Source: Alphaproteobacteria bacterium (GTDB lineage: Bacteria; Pseudomonadota; Alphaproteobacteria; Micropepsales; Micropepsaceae). Taken from it: a DNA stretch of 64,000 nt. The position numbers and the translations under genes were made by a program. Positions 41,923-50,173 of the stretch are shown here, one piece after another; the first letter of the stretch is position 1; each line of letters starts with the position of its first letter. Under the pieces are notes generated by a model, which saw nothing but the letters and a program-made list of their open reading frames with translations, was not told the origin of the DNA and made no database searches. The stretch spans positions 61,652 through 125,651 of the forward strand of contig JAGWNK010000005.1 of assembly GCA_028871345.1 (NCBI GenBank). The letters run 5' to 3'.

Positions 41923-42624
41923 ATGGGACGCATATTGCTCGCCTTGGCGACGATCGGCGCTCTCGCCGGAGCAGGTGTGCTGGCCATGGAGATCGGCAGC
42001 AACGCCGCCCCTGCCGAGACCGAGGTGCTCCATCCCCAGCGCATCGTCATCGGGCTCGACCTGTCGCGCAGCAACCCCTTGATCGCCGATCCGGAATTCG
42101 CGGCGCGGGTGGCGGATCGCATCGCCGAACAGGTGCGCCAGCTCGGTTTCGCCTCGGAAGTGCACATCCGGACCTTCGGCAACTATGATCCCAATTCCAA
42201 CACCTTCGCCTACGATACGGTGCTGTCGGTGCGGGCGCGGCCGGAAGCCGTCGCCGCCGAAGTGCGCAGGCTGATCGCCGGCACTCCTTATCTGGTGCGC
42301 AGCGGCAAGTGGCGCGCCCAACAGAACACCAACATCCTGGCCTTCCTCGACAACGTCTCGCGGGCCATCGGCTGCCAAGGCATGCCGACGACCGTGATCC
42401 TGGCCTCGGACGGAATCGAGGACTCCAGCTACGCCAAGCTCGACCGCGGCGACAGCCTGCCGATGCCCGAGGCCCCTTCCTTCCAGGGCTGCCGCGAGTT
42501 CGACATCTTCGGCCTGGGGCAAGGCACGGGCAGCCCGCGCATGACGACGCGGCTGCGTTCCGAATGGAGCCGCTGGGCGCGGGCGGCCGGATTCGAGCGT
42601 TTCCAAGGCCTGAACGACTGGTAA
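41923..42624 (+). CDS. Exported von Willebrand factor A-like protein
   Basis: A 233-aa protein with an N-terminal signal or anchor (MGRILLALATIGALAGAGVLA) and a vWA-like fold. The metal-ion-dependent adhesion site looks complete: DLSRS (DxSxS) at about residue 46, a Thr in QQNTNILAFL, and Asp in ILASDGIEDSS. Such domains bind protein partners through a divalent metal. The upstream membrane protein is the obvious candidate partner. No enzymatic domain is attached. The family is unknown to me beyond the vWA fold. Confidence 0.75.
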   Translation: MGRILLALATIGALAGAGVLAMEIGSNAAPAETEVLHPQRIVIGLDLSRSNPLIADPEFAARVADRIAEQVRQLGFASEVHIRTFGNYDPNSNTFAYDTVLSVRARPEAVAAEVRRLIAGTPYLVRSGKWRAQQNTNILAFLDNVSRAIGCQGMPTTVILASDGIEDSSYAKLDRGDSLPMPEAPSFQGCREFDIFGLGQGTGSPRMTTRLRSEWSRWARAAGFERFQGLNDW

Positions 42625-42663
42625 GGCTTGAAAAACAAGGCCTTGAGGTCTCTTGACTTAGAT

Positions 42664-42682
42664 TACTCTATAGTATAGAGTA
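42664..42682. promoter_or_regulatory. Operator palindrome before the membrane protein / wHTH pair
   Basis: TACTCTATAGTATAGAGTA is a perfect inverted repeat (9-bp arms, one central base) 28 bases before the ATG at 42710. A TTGACT box is at 42653-42658, and the palindrome overlaps the expected -10 region. It is the likely autoregulatory site of the regulator encoded at 43267. The local sequence is much richer in A+T than its surroundings. Confidence 0.65.
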
Positions 42683-42709
42683 CTCCATGCATTCTTAGAA
42701 GCGTGACCT

Positions 42710-43264
42710 ATGACCCTCTCGTCCCAGGAAGCGGCAGAAAACCTGTCCCAGGCGGAAGAAGCCGGCCGGCGCAGCAAGCAAGTCTATTTCTACCGCCAAT
42801 CGTCGCCGCACCTCATCATCTGGGGGATCATCTGGGTGATCGGGTATGGCGGGACCGGTCTCTATCCGCTGTATGCCAACCCGCTGTGGGCCGGCCTCGT
42901 TCTGATCGGTTGCGCCAGCAGCGTGGTTCTCGGCCGTTGTACCAAGCCCGATGGCACCACGGGTGGTCCTTACCCGTGGCGCGTGGCCGGCTTGATGGCG
43001 ATCATCATTTTCTTCGTCTTTGCGACCTACGCGATCCTGCAGCCGCACTCCGGCCGACAGCTCGCGGCCTATCCGGCCCTGATCACGGGAGTGGCCTATG
43101 TGGCGGTCGGACTGTGGACGGGTCCGCGTTATGTCGTTTCCGGAATGGTCGTCGCCGCCCTGACCTTGATCGGCTTCTTCTATATCGGGCCGATCTTCTT
43201 GTGGTTCGCGGTTGTCGGCGGCGGATCAATGATCCTGACAGGCCTGTGGTTCCGGACGGTCTAG
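42710..43264 (+). CDS. Small multi-pass membrane protein paired with a winged-helix regulator
   Basis: A 184-aa protein with about five to six membrane segments (LIIWGIIWVIGYGGTGLYPL; LWAGLVLIGCASSVVL; GLMAIIIFFVFATYAIL; and three more) and a short polar N-terminus. No catalytic or transport motif is recognised. It is followed within 3 bases by a DNA-binding protein, a pairing seen in many bacteria where the regulator controls its own operon. It could sense a membrane-active signal; this is inference. Confidence 0.8.
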   Translation: MTLSSQEAAENLSQAEEAGRRSKQVYFYRQSSPHLIIWGIIWVIGYGGTGLYPLYANPLWAGLVLIGCASSVVLGRCTKPDGTTGGPYPWRVAGLMAIIIFFVFATYAILQPHSGRQLAAYPALITGVAYVAVGLWTGPRYVVSGMVVAALTLIGFFYIGPIFLWFAVVGGGSMILTGLWFRTV

Positions 43265-43266
43265 CC

Positions 43267-43569
43267 ATGGAACAGCCCGACTCCATCATCCATCAGCCGG
43301 TCCGCCTGAAGATCATGGCGGCGCTCAAGCCGCTGCCGCCCGACGACCCGCTGGAATTCGTGCGGCTCAAGGCGATCGTCGGCGCCACGGAAGGCAATCT
43401 GGGCGCGCACATCACGACGCTGGAAGAGGCCGGATACGTCTGCGTGCAGAAGGATTTTGTCGCCAAACGTCCGCGAACCCGCGTCGCCATCACCCCGCAG
43501 GGCCGCCGCGCCTTCGACGCCTATGTCGATTACCTGCGCGAGATCATCGGCAGCACGGCGACGAGCTGA
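43267..43569 (+). CDS. Winged-helix transcriptional regulator
   Basis: A 100-aa protein consisting only of a winged helix: IIHQPVRLKIMAAL, GATEGNLGAHITTLEEAGYV as the recognition helix, and KRPRTRVAITPQGRRAFDAY as the wing and following helix. It belongs to the MarR/ArsR-like group of small regulators. It is expected to bind the palindrome at 42664-42682 and repress its operon. No ligand-binding domain is present, so the signal must come through the paired membrane protein or dimer interface. Confidence 0.88.
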   Translation: MEQPDSIIHQPVRLKIMAALKPLPPDDPLEFVRLKAIVGATEGNLGAHITTLEEAGYVCVQKDFVAKRPRTRVAITPQGRRAFDAYVDYLREIIGSTATS

Positions 43570-43572
43570 GCT

Positions 43573-44412
43573 TCACTGGAACAATTGCCGCCGGATGTCT
43601 TGCGGCGCGACGCCCGCCGCGCGCAGCGAGGCAAGCGTGACCGCCTTGTCGCGCTTGGAGAACTTCCTGCCGTGCTCGTCGAGGATCAGGCGGTGATGCG
43701 CATAGCGCGGCGACGGCAGATCCAAGAGCGCCTGCAACACGCGCTGCACATGCGTGGCGGCGAACAGATCATTGCCGCGCGTGACGAGCGTCACGCCCTG
43801 GAAGGCATCGTCGACCGCCACCGCCAGATGATAGGCCGCCGGCATGCCTTTGCGGGCGAGGACGACGTCGCCTGCCATCATGGGATCCACGGCGATGCGT
43901 CCGCATTCGCCATGGGGACCTAAGCCTTCTTCTTCGAAGAACAACGCGCCAGTGGCCGCGGCCGCCCCCGCCGCGTCGAGCCGCAGCGCGAAGGATGCGC
44001 CTTGCGCCAGGCGGCGTGATCGTTCGGCGGCCGGCAAGGCGCGGCAGGTGCCGGGGTAGCGCGGGCCATCCGGTCCCTGCGGGGCCTCGGCCGAGCGGGC
44101 GATTTCGTCGGCGATCTCCTTGCGCGTGCAGAAGCAGGGATACAGCAGTCCCCGGCGATCGAGCCGGTCGAGCACCTCGCGGTAGGCGCCGAAGCGCGAG
44201 GACTGGCGCAGCACCGGTTCCTCGAAGGAAAGTGTGAGCCAGCGCAGATCGTCGAGAATCGCGGCCTCGTAGTCCGGGCGGCAGCGTGCCTGGTCGAGAT
44301 CCTCCATGCGGACGAGAAAACGCTCACCGGCCTCAAACGCGGTGATGGCCGCAAAGGCGTGCCCCAGATGCAGCAATCCCGTTGGACTCGGCGCGAAACG
44401 CGTGACATTCAT
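43573..44412 (-). CDS. gluQ: Glutamyl-Q tRNA(Asp) synthetase
   Basis: A 279-aa truncated GluRS paralogue that attaches glutamate to queuosine at position 34 of tRNA-Asp. It keeps the class I catalytic core: RFAPSPTGLLHLGHAFAA (HIGH-type motif) and GRKFSKRDKAV (KMSKS-type), and a zinc-binding pattern CFCTRKE ... YPGTC. It lacks the anticodon-binding domain, as expected. It is convergent with the winged-helix gene and divergent from the esterase gene. Confidence 0.94.
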   Translation of the reverse strand: MNVTRFAPSPTGLLHLGHAFAAITAFEAGERFLVRMEDLDQARCRPDYEAAILDDLRWLTLSFEEPVLRQSSRFGAYREVLDRLDRRGLLYPCFCTRKEIADEIARSAEAPQGPDGPRYPGTCRALPAAERSRRLAQGASFALRLDAAGAAAATGALFFEEEGLGPHGECGRIAVDPMMAGDVVLARKGMPAAYHLAVAVDDAFQGVTLVTRGNDLFAATHVQRVLQALLDLPSPRYAHHRLILDEHGRKFSKRDKAVTLASLRAAGVAPQDIRRQLFQ

Positions 44413-44440
44413 GGCGCGATTCTAGCGGCAAGGACGGCGT

Positions 44441-45103
44441 ATGGCACTGTCTGGACCGAGGCTCGATCCGAAGACGGGCAAGGCCGAGGCGCTCGTCGTG
44501 CTCTGCCACGGCTACGGCGCCGACGGCAACGACCTGATCGCGCTCGCGCCGATCCTGCAGCGCGCCCTGCCCTTTGCGGCCTTCGCGGCGCCCAACGGGC
44601 CGCAGCCCTGTCCCGGCGCCGGCCGCCAGTGGTTCGCCATCACCGAACTCGATCCCCAGGTCATGCACCAGGGCGTGCTCGCGGCGTCAGGCGAGCTGCG
44701 GATCTTCGTCGAAGGCGAGTTGCGGCGACTCGGCCTGGCTTCGGACCGCCTGGCGCTGGTGGGATTCAGCCAGGGAACGATGATGGCGCTCCACATCGGA
44801 TTCGAAAATCCGAAGCCCGCCGCCATCGTGGGATTCTCCGGCATGCTGACCGGCGCGCCCGCCTCGAACGAGACTCCGGTTCTCCTGGTTCACGGCGACA
44901 CCGACACGGTGATCCCTCCCGAAGCCCTTTTCCTCACCGCCGCAACGCTGGGAGCCTATGGCGTGCGGGTGCGCTGGCATCTGTCGCGGGGCCTGGCACA
45001 CGGCATCGATGAACCTGGCATCGGGCTGGCCGGGTCCTTTTTGTCGCTGGCCTTCGCGGGAGGGCTGCGTTTTTCCGGTGAATCCGCCGGCGCCCTGGGT
45101 TGA
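44441..45103 (+). CDS. Phospholipase/carboxylesterase family alpha/beta-hydrolase
   Basis: A 220-aa cytoplasmic hydrolase of the Abhydrolase_2 (lysophospholipase/acyl-protein thioesterase-like) family. The oxyanion region is VVLCHGYGADGNDLIALAPI, the nucleophile is in LVGFSQGTMMAL, the Asp in LLVHGDTDTVIPPEAL and the His in SRGLAHGIDEP. The substrate is probably an ester of a lipid or small molecule. It is a monocistronic plus-strand gene starting 28 bases from the gluQ start. Confidence 0.9.
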   Translation: MALSGPRLDPKTGKAEALVVLCHGYGADGNDLIALAPILQRALPFAAFAAPNGPQPCPGAGRQWFAITELDPQVMHQGVLAASGELRIFVEGELRRLGLASDRLALVGFSQGTMMALHIGFENPKPAAIVGFSGMLTGAPASNETPVLLVHGDTDTVIPPEALFLTAATLGAYGVRVRWHLSRGLAHGIDEPGIGLAGSFLSLAFAGGLRFSGESAGALG

Positions 45104-45221
45104 GCGTCGCCATTCCGTCACACCGAATCGCATACCTTTCGCCCTGCCTTGGCTTGGACGGGCTTTGTCCGTAAACTGAGGGCATAATAAGAGGAGGTAC
45201 GGTCTTCAAAGGAAGCTCGTC

Positions 45222-45782
45222 GTGTTAGCGGCCGCGCGCAATCCGAACAATTGCCCGGCACTCGTGCTCAACGCGGATTTCCGGCCGCTGAGCTATTTCC
45301 CGCTGTCGCTGTGGTCGTGGCAGGACGCGATCAAGGCGGTCTTTCTCGAGCGCGTGAACATCCTCGAGGAATACGACCGCACGGTGCACTCGCCATCCTT
45401 CGAGATGCGCCTGCCTTCCGTCGTCTCGCTCAAGACCTACATCAAGCCGGCGCGCAATCCCGCCTTCACGCGGTTCAACGTCTTCCTGCGCGACCGTTTC
45501 GAATGCCAGTATTGCGGCTCGGGCGACGATCTGACCTTCGACCACGTGATCCCGCGCTCGCGCGGCGGACGCACGACCTGGGACAACGTCGTGACGGCCT
45601 GCGCCCCGTGCAATCTGCTCAAGGGCGGCCGCTTGCCCGCCCAGACCGGCATGCAACCGCGCCAGCGCCCGCATCGACCCACCGTCACGCAACTGCGCAA
45701 CAACGGGCGCCTCTTCCCGCCCAATTACCTGCATGAGAGCTGGGCGGACTATCTCTACTGGGACAGCGAGCTGGAACCCTGA
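45222..45782 (+). CDS. HNH endonuclease family protein
   Basis: A 186-aa protein of the alphaproteobacterial HNH group: a characteristic N-terminus (PALVLNADFRPLSYFPLSLW), then FECQYCGSGDDLTFDHVIPR SRGG and CAPCNLLKGGR, giving two zinc-binding CxxC pairs and the HNH catalytic core. It is not near phage or restriction genes, and this family is broadly conserved on chromosomes, so a housekeeping nucleic-acid role is likely. It starts at GTG with GGAAG six bases upstream; a stronger AGGAGG at 45192 has no start codon at the right distance. Confidence 0.9.
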   Translation: MLAAARNPNNCPALVLNADFRPLSYFPLSLWSWQDAIKAVFLERVNILEEYDRTVHSPSFEMRLPSVVSLKTYIKPARNPAFTRFNVFLRDRFECQYCGSGDDLTFDHVIPRSRGGRTTWDNVVTACAPCNLLKGGRLPAQTGMQPRQRPHRPTVTQLRNNGRLFPPNYLHESWADYLYWDSELEP

Positions 45783-45786
45783 GCTT

Positions 45787-46362
45787 TCAGATCCGCGTCG
45801 ACAGCGCGATGGCGAGGCGGCAGCCCGCCTTGATCGCGCCGGTGAGCGCCTGGTAGCCGGGCGCCTCTTCCGCACCATGGGCGATGGCGGCCTCGCGATG
45901 GGCGATCTCGTCGGCGCGAAACTCCCGCACGGTCTTGGCCAGCTTGGCATCGGCATCGCCCAGGCGCGTGAGCTGGTCGGCATAATGGCTGTCGATCACC
46001 TCCTCGACGGCCGCCGTGCAGGCCATCGCCGCCTTCTCGCCCATCAGCGCGGTGGCGGCCCCCAAGGCGAAGCCGGCGAGGCGCCACACCGGTTCCAGCG
46101 CCGTGGGCCGAACGCAGCGCTCGTTGATGAGGGCGTCGAAGGTCTTCAGGTGATGCTGTTCCTGCTGCGCCATGCGCCGGATGGCCGCAGCGGTTTCGCC
46201 CCCCTTCGCCGTCCTGCCGAGAACGGCGAGCTGGCCTTCGTAAATGCGTACGGCGCCATATTCGCCAGCGTGATCGACGCGGATCATCGCGGCGATGTCG
46301 TCGGAAGCCTTGGTTCCGGGAGGAGCCGGACGACGCTTGCGGGCAGGCGATGCGCTAGTCAT
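45787..46362 (-). CDS. coq7: Demethoxyubiquinone hydroxylase Coq7
   Basis: A 191-aa di-iron monooxygenase adding the C6 hydroxyl in ubiquinone synthesis. Iron ligands are visible in RVDHAGEYGAVRIYEGQ, MAQQEQHHLKTFDAL, CTAAVEEVIDSHYADQL and FRADEIAHREAAI. The first 20 aa are basic and not conserved. The ATG at 46362 lies 8 bases inside the end of dsbB, suggesting a dsbB-coq7 transcript. Confidence 0.95.
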   Translation of the reverse strand: MTSASPARKRRPAPPGTKASDDIAAMIRVDHAGEYGAVRIYEGQLAVLGRTAKGGETAAAIRRMAQQEQHHLKTFDALINERCVRPTALEPVWRLAGFALGAATALMGEKAAMACTAAVEEVIDSHYADQLTRLGDADAKLAKTVREFRADEIAHREAAIAHGAEEAPGYQALTGAIKAGCRLAIALSTRI

Positions 46363-46858
46363 GGCGGTTCCCAAACGACGGCAGCGGCAGCTTGCCCAAC
46401 AAGGCGAGGGCGCCCAGGCACACCACGGCCCACGAAATCAAGGCGTTGTATCCCGCCAGGGAGATGCCGAACAAGCGCCAGCCGGCCACATCGCAACGCA
46501 CGACCGACCCGTTGAGATCCGCATGGGCGCCGAGCACGAAGCGCGGGCCGGTGCAGGAGGCCGGGCCGAGAACCAGCTTCCACTCCACCAGCGCCTGATA
46601 CGCCCCGATGCCGCCCGAGACGGCAATGAGCAGAAGCGCGAGCGCGGCCAGGGCCGTCACAATCTTGCGATCGATCAATCCCGCGGCGTAGAGCAGCGCG
46701 CCGCCGATGCCGACGACGATGGCGCCGTCGTGCGGCCAGCGCTGCCAATGACACATTTCGCAAGGAAGCACGCCGCCGATGTACTGAAATCCCAAGGCAC
46801 CCAGAATCATGAGGAGCGAATACGTTCCAGCGAGTGCCGCAACCTTCTCTGCGTTCAT
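46355..46858 (-). CDS. dsbB: Disulfide bond formation protein B
   Basis: A 167-aa four-helix inner-membrane quinone reductase that re-oxidises DsbA-type thiol oxidases. The first Cys pair is in LPCEMCHWQRWPH and the second pair is formed by ASCTGPR and VVRCDVAG, a spacing found in alphaproteobacterial DsbB relatives. It overlaps coq7, so ubiquinone synthesis and a quinone-dependent enzyme are encoded together. Confidence 0.93.
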   Translation of the reverse strand: MNAEKVAALAGTYSLLMILGALGFQYIGGVLPCEMCHWQRWPHDGAIVVGIGGALLYAAGLIDRKIVTALAALALLLIAVSGGIGAYQALVEWKLVLGPASCTGPRFVLGAHADLNGSVVRCDVAGWRLFGISLAGYNALISWAVVCLGALALLGKLPLPSFGNRHD

Positions 46859-47262
46859 GGATGAATCCTTGTGCCGTCCTGGAACGATTCGATGCAGCTT
46901 GACGCTTCGGGAGTTAAGCCTGCACCGGCGTGTACCGCGTCTTTACGCGGAATCGAACCCCGAGAGGGATGACAAAGTCAACATGATTGAATGTTGAGAA
47001 CGAGTCCCTGAACGAAGACAGCCGCGGACCGGATGGAGCGGCAGAGACTCTTTGCTCCACAAATGCCGCTTTGAGTCCGCGATGGTTCGCGCTTTAATGC
47101 TCGGGCCGATGCCCAAACCGTTGTACCTCCCGAAGTGTCGCGGGAATTGCCGAAGAATTGTCAGATTGTGCGCGCTGGGGCGGGAAGGGCATGCGCGACG
47201 GAGCAGTGCGCTCGGTTCAGGTATTCCTGATCCGGGCAAGTGACGCGGCCAAAGGACAGCCC
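46859..47262. other. Non-coding region between dsbB and the YgjP-like gene
   Basis: About 400 bases with no convincing gene. A palindrome TCAACATGATTGAATGTTGA (near 46978-46997) and a GC hairpin CCGCGTCTTTACGCGG (near 46937-46952) are present. The minus strand carries a GGTTCGATTC sequence like a tRNA T-loop, but no full tRNA or tmRNA fold could be built. Promoters for both divergent genes should lie here. Confidence 0.6.
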
Positions 47263-48015
47263 ATGCGTGCTAGAGTGGCAAACCGCAAAGGACGCAGCAG
47301 GCAGCGGCGCGTGGTTCATCGCGAACTGCTGCAGATCGACGGGCGCTCCGTCGAGATGAGCGTGAAGCTCAACCCCCGCGCGCGGCGCCTGATCGTCAAG
47401 GTGCACCCGACCACGGGCGAGGTCAGCGTCACGGCGCCGTCGAAGCGCGCGCTGGACCGGGCCGTGGAGTTCGCCCGCGGCGAACGCGACTGGATCGCGC
47501 GCCAGCTGGCGCGCGTCCCGAGCCGCGTCGTGCTTGTTCCGGGCGTCCGCATTCCGTTCCGCGGCGAGGACCATCTGATCCTGCGCGACGCCGACGAGCG
47601 CGGCGTGACCATCGACGAGGACAAATCGATCATCCGCGTCGGAGGACGCGCCGAGCATGCGCCGCGCCGGCTGCAGGACTTCCTCAAGCGTCGCGCCCGC
47701 CTGGAAGTGGAGACGCGATCCTTCGAGTTCGCCGCCAGGATCGGCGCCAAACCGCGGCGCGTCACCGTGCGCGACACCGCCAGCCGCTGGGGGTCGTGCT
47801 CCACGACGCGCTCACTGTCGTATTCCTGGCGGCTGATCCTGGCCCCGCCCTTCGTGCTGGACTACGTCGTCGCCCACGAAGTGGCGCATCTGCGCGAGAT
47901 GAATCATGGCGCCAGCTTCTGGCGCCTGGTGCGCGAACTCGTCGGCGACGTGAAGCGGCCGCAGGCCTGGCTGCGCCAGCATGGGGTTTCGCTGCACCGT
48001 TACGCGCCGCGCTAG
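47263..48015 (+). CDS. YgjP-type M48-like metallopeptidase
   Basis: A 250-aa protein of the YgjP/WLM-like group with a gluzincin motif VVAHEVAHLREMNHGASFWR (HExxH, third ligand likely downstream). RDTASRWGSCSTTRSLSYSW is the conserved family segment. Many members accompany restriction or repair genes, but none is adjacent here. The ATG at 47263 has AAGGAC upstream. The TAG stop is formed by the CTAG border of the MITE that fills the gap to the PBP gene. Confidence 0.87.
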   Translation: MRARVANRKGRSRQRRVVHRELLQIDGRSVEMSVKLNPRARRLIVKVHPTTGEVSVTAPSKRALDRAVEFARGERDWIARQLARVPSRVVLVPGVRIPFRGEDHLILRDADERGVTIDEDKSIIRVGGRAEHAPRRLQDFLKRRARLEVETRSFEFAARIGAKPRRVTVRDTASRWGSCSTTRSLSYSWRLILAPPFVLDYVVAHEVAHLREMNHGASFWRLVRELVGDVKRPQAWLRQHGVSLHRYAPR

Positions 48016-48176
48016 TGTCGTGGTTGCAAAGTTCGTCGCATTACCGATATCAGCCGCTTGGTGAACTTTGGAACCAAAACGACACTAGGATTCAATATTT
48101 TGCTAGTGTCCTTTCGATTCCGAAATTCGCTGGAGACCGATATGAGGATGCGGCGAATTTCGGAATCGGGACACTA
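48013..48176. mobile_element. MITE-like element, complete double-hairpin copy
   Basis: Two hairpins each begin and end with TA inside CTAG: hairpin A at 48013-48087 (75 bp) and hairpin B at 48104-48176 (73 bp), separated by 16 bases. The ends read TAGTGTCGTGGTT ... AACGACACTA and TAGTGTCCTTTCG ... CGGGACACTA. TA flanks in CTAG targets are what IS630/Tc1-mariner transposases produce. No protein is encoded, so it must depend on a transposase elsewhere. Confidence 0.82.
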
Positions 48177-50105
48177 GGTTCCAAACAGAGAATTGAGCAG
48201 CTCCTCGATGCTCGACGGCTGCTTCGCTTCTTCGCTGTCGCTGGGGCTGGCGGCCGGACCCTGGCCGGCCAGCGGCCTCGACGGCAGGCCCGCCTCCGCG
48301 TCGACCATGAAATTGTGGAAGATTTCCGCCGGCAGCCCGCCGCCGGTGGCGTTCTTCATCGGTGTGTTGTCGTCGTTGCCGATCCACACGCCGCAGACGA
48401 GGTCGGCGGTGAAGCCGACAAACCAGGCATCGTGATAGTCCTGGGTGGTGCCCGTCTTGCCCGCCGACGGACGGTCGGGAAGGCGCGCCGCCTTGCCGGT
48501 GCCGTAGTCGACGACCTGGGTCATCAGGTCGGTCAGGGCCGCGACGTTGTCGCTCGAAACGACTTCGCCGATGCCAGAACTCGTCCGCCGCCACAGAACC
48601 TTGCCCGACTTGGTGCGGATGCTGACGACACCGAACGGGGTGACGCCCTGGCCGCCATTGGCGAACGGCGCGTAGGCCGCCGTCAGCTCGAGCGGCGTCA
48701 CGCCGCTGGTTCCCAAGGCCAGGGAGGAGACGGCAAGAAGCGGGGTTTCGATGCCGAGCCGTTTGGCGGTGCGCGCCACCACCTTGGGCCCCACCTCGGC
48801 GGTGAGCTGCGCCGCCACCGAGTTCGACGAGACGGCGAAGGCGCGCGCCAGCGTGATCTCGCCCTCGTATTCGTTTTCGAAGTCGCTCGGCTTCCAGCCG
48901 TGGATGTCGACCGGAGCGTCGTTCATCACGTCGGTGATCTTGCGGCCGTGTTCGAGCGCCGCGAGGTAGACGAAGGGCTTGAAGGCCGACCCGGGCTGGC
49001 GCAGCGCATCGGTGGCGCGGTTGTAGGGGCTCTCCTCATAGGATGCTCCGCCCACCATGGCGCGCACGGCGCCGTCCGGCGTCATGGCCACGAGAGCGGC
49101 CTCGCCGGCGTGGAGCTTGGCGCTCTGTTCGCGCAGTCCGGCGGTCACGGCGCGTTCGGCTTGTGCCTGGGCGTCGAGATCGAACGTCGTTTCGACCACC
49201 ACCGCTTCCTTGGCTTCCCCGATATAGCCGTTGATCTGAGCGATGACCCAGTCGGCGAAATAACCCGAGCTCGGCGTCGCCGTGCCGCGTACGACGCGCG
49301 GACGGGTGGCTTCCGCCTCGGCGCGCGTCGCATCGCTGATGAAGCCGGCGTCTTCCATGGCCCGCAGGACAAGCTGCGCCCGCGCCATGCTGGCGTCCGG
49401 ATCGGCGAGCGGATTGTAGCGCGCCGGCGCCTTGACGCTTCCCGCCAGCATGGCGGCTTCCGGCAGCGACAGCTGCTCGGCGCGCTTGCCGAAGAAGCGC
49501 TCGGAGGCCGCTTCGATGCCGTACACGCCGGCGCCGAAATAGACGCGGTTGAGATAAAGCGTCAGGATCTGATTCTTCGAATAGCGATATTCGAGATAGA
49601 GGGCGAGCATCGCCTCCTGCAGCTTGCGGTCGAAGGTCCGCCGCGGCTGCAGGAACAGGTTCTTGGCCAGCTGCTGGGTCAGCGTCGAGCCGCCTTGCAC
49701 GACGTGGCCCTGAATCATGTTCTCATAGGCGGCGCGGACGAGGCCGATGGGGTCGAGCCCGATGTGCTCGCGGAACCGGCGATCCTCGATGGCGACGAAG
49801 GCGTCGGGGACATAACCGGGCAGCTTGGTCACCTCCACCATCACGCCCTGGGTGAGGCCGCGCTGGGCGATGAGCCGGCCGCGGTCGTCGAGGATGGTGA
49901 TGTCGCGCGACGGTCCGTTGACCAAGAGGCTGTTGACGTCGGGCAGATCCGACAGGAAGCGCGAGAAGAAGATGCTGCCGAAGATGGTGCTCCAGGCCAG
50001 GACCAGGACGACGGCGTAGGGCCAGACGCGCCGGCGTCTGCGCTTGGGCGGCGCCTCGGCGTCGGTCTCGGGCGCCTGCCGTTTCCCCTGGGACTTGCGC
50101 GCCAT
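48174..50105 (-). CDS. Class A penicillin-binding protein (transglycosylase/transpeptidase)
   Basis: A 643-aa bifunctional cell-wall synthase. A basic cytoplasmic tail is followed by a membrane anchor at about 27-49. The GT51 transglycosylase has [19 protein letters not shown] and [16 protein letters not shown]. The transpeptidase has catalytic Ser in [19 protein letters not shown], then SSN and [17 protein letters not shown]. It most resembles PBP1A-type enzymes but lacks the extra OB insert of long forms. Its stop is provided by a MITE edge, and a 16-bp hairpin covers its ribosome site. Confidence 0.94.
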   Translation of the reverse strand: MARKSQGKRQAPETDAEAPPKRRRRRVWPYAVVLVLAWSTIFGSIFFSRFLSDLPDVNSLLVNGPSRDITILDDRGRLIAQRGLTQGVMVEVTKLPGYVPDAFVAIEDRRFREHIGLDPIGLVRAAYENMIQGHVVQGGSTLTQQLAKNLFLQPRRTFDRKLQEAMLALYLEYRYSKNQILTLYLNRVYFGAGVYGIEAASERFFGKRAEQLSLPEAAMLAGSVKAPARYNPLADPDASMARAQLVLRAMEDAGFISDATRAEAEATRPRVVRGTATPSSGYFADWVIAQINGYIGEAKEAVVVETTFDLDAQAQAERAVTAGLREQSAKLHAGEAALVAMTPDGAVRAMVGGASYEESPYNRATDALRQPGSAFKPFVYLAALEHGRKITDVMNDAPVDIHGWKPSDFENEYEGEITLARAFAVSSNSVAAQLTAEVGPKVVARTAKRLGIETPLLAVSSLALGTSGVTPLELTAAYAPFANGGQGVTPFGVVSIRTKSGKVLWRRTSSGIGEVVSSDNVAALTDLMTQVVDYGTGKAARLPDRPSAGKTGTTQDYHDAWFVGFTADLVCGVWIGNDDNTPMKNATGGGLPAEIFHNFMVDAEAGLPSRPLAGQGPAASPSDSEEAKQPSSIEELLNSLFGT

Positions 50106-50112
50106 GATCTCG

Positions 50113-50146
50113 ACCCTTGGACGCCGAATTTTCGGCGTCCAAGGGT
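50113..50146 (-). promoter_or_regulatory. 16-bp perfect hairpin over the PBP ribosome-binding site
   Basis: Arms ACCCTTGGACGCCGAA (50113-50128 as read on plus) and its complement (50131-50146) pair perfectly around a 2-base loop. On the minus-strand RNA the 3' arm ends AAGGGU, the only Shine-Dalgarno-like sequence before the ATG at 50105, eight bases away. There is no T-run, so it is a poor intrinsic terminator; translational control or an attenuator is more likely. Confidence 0.6.
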
Positions 50147-50173
50147 TAACAGATATTAAACAATTGGGGGCGC

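Noticed and set aside
45190..45199. Strong GAGGAGG ribosome site before the HNH gene as evidence for a missed small gene
   Set aside because: No ATG, GTG or TTG lies at a workable distance, and the downstream GTG has its own site.
46925..46975. tRNA or tmRNA-like T-loop (GGTTCGATTC on the minus strand)
   Set aside because: The T-stem has a mismatch and no matching acceptor, D- or anticodon arms could be found, so it is probably a chance match.
47796..50159. Plus-strand 787-codon frame spanning the MITE and opposite the PBP gene
   Set aside because: It crosses a mobile element and is the antisense of the PBP coding sequence, with no domain signature.
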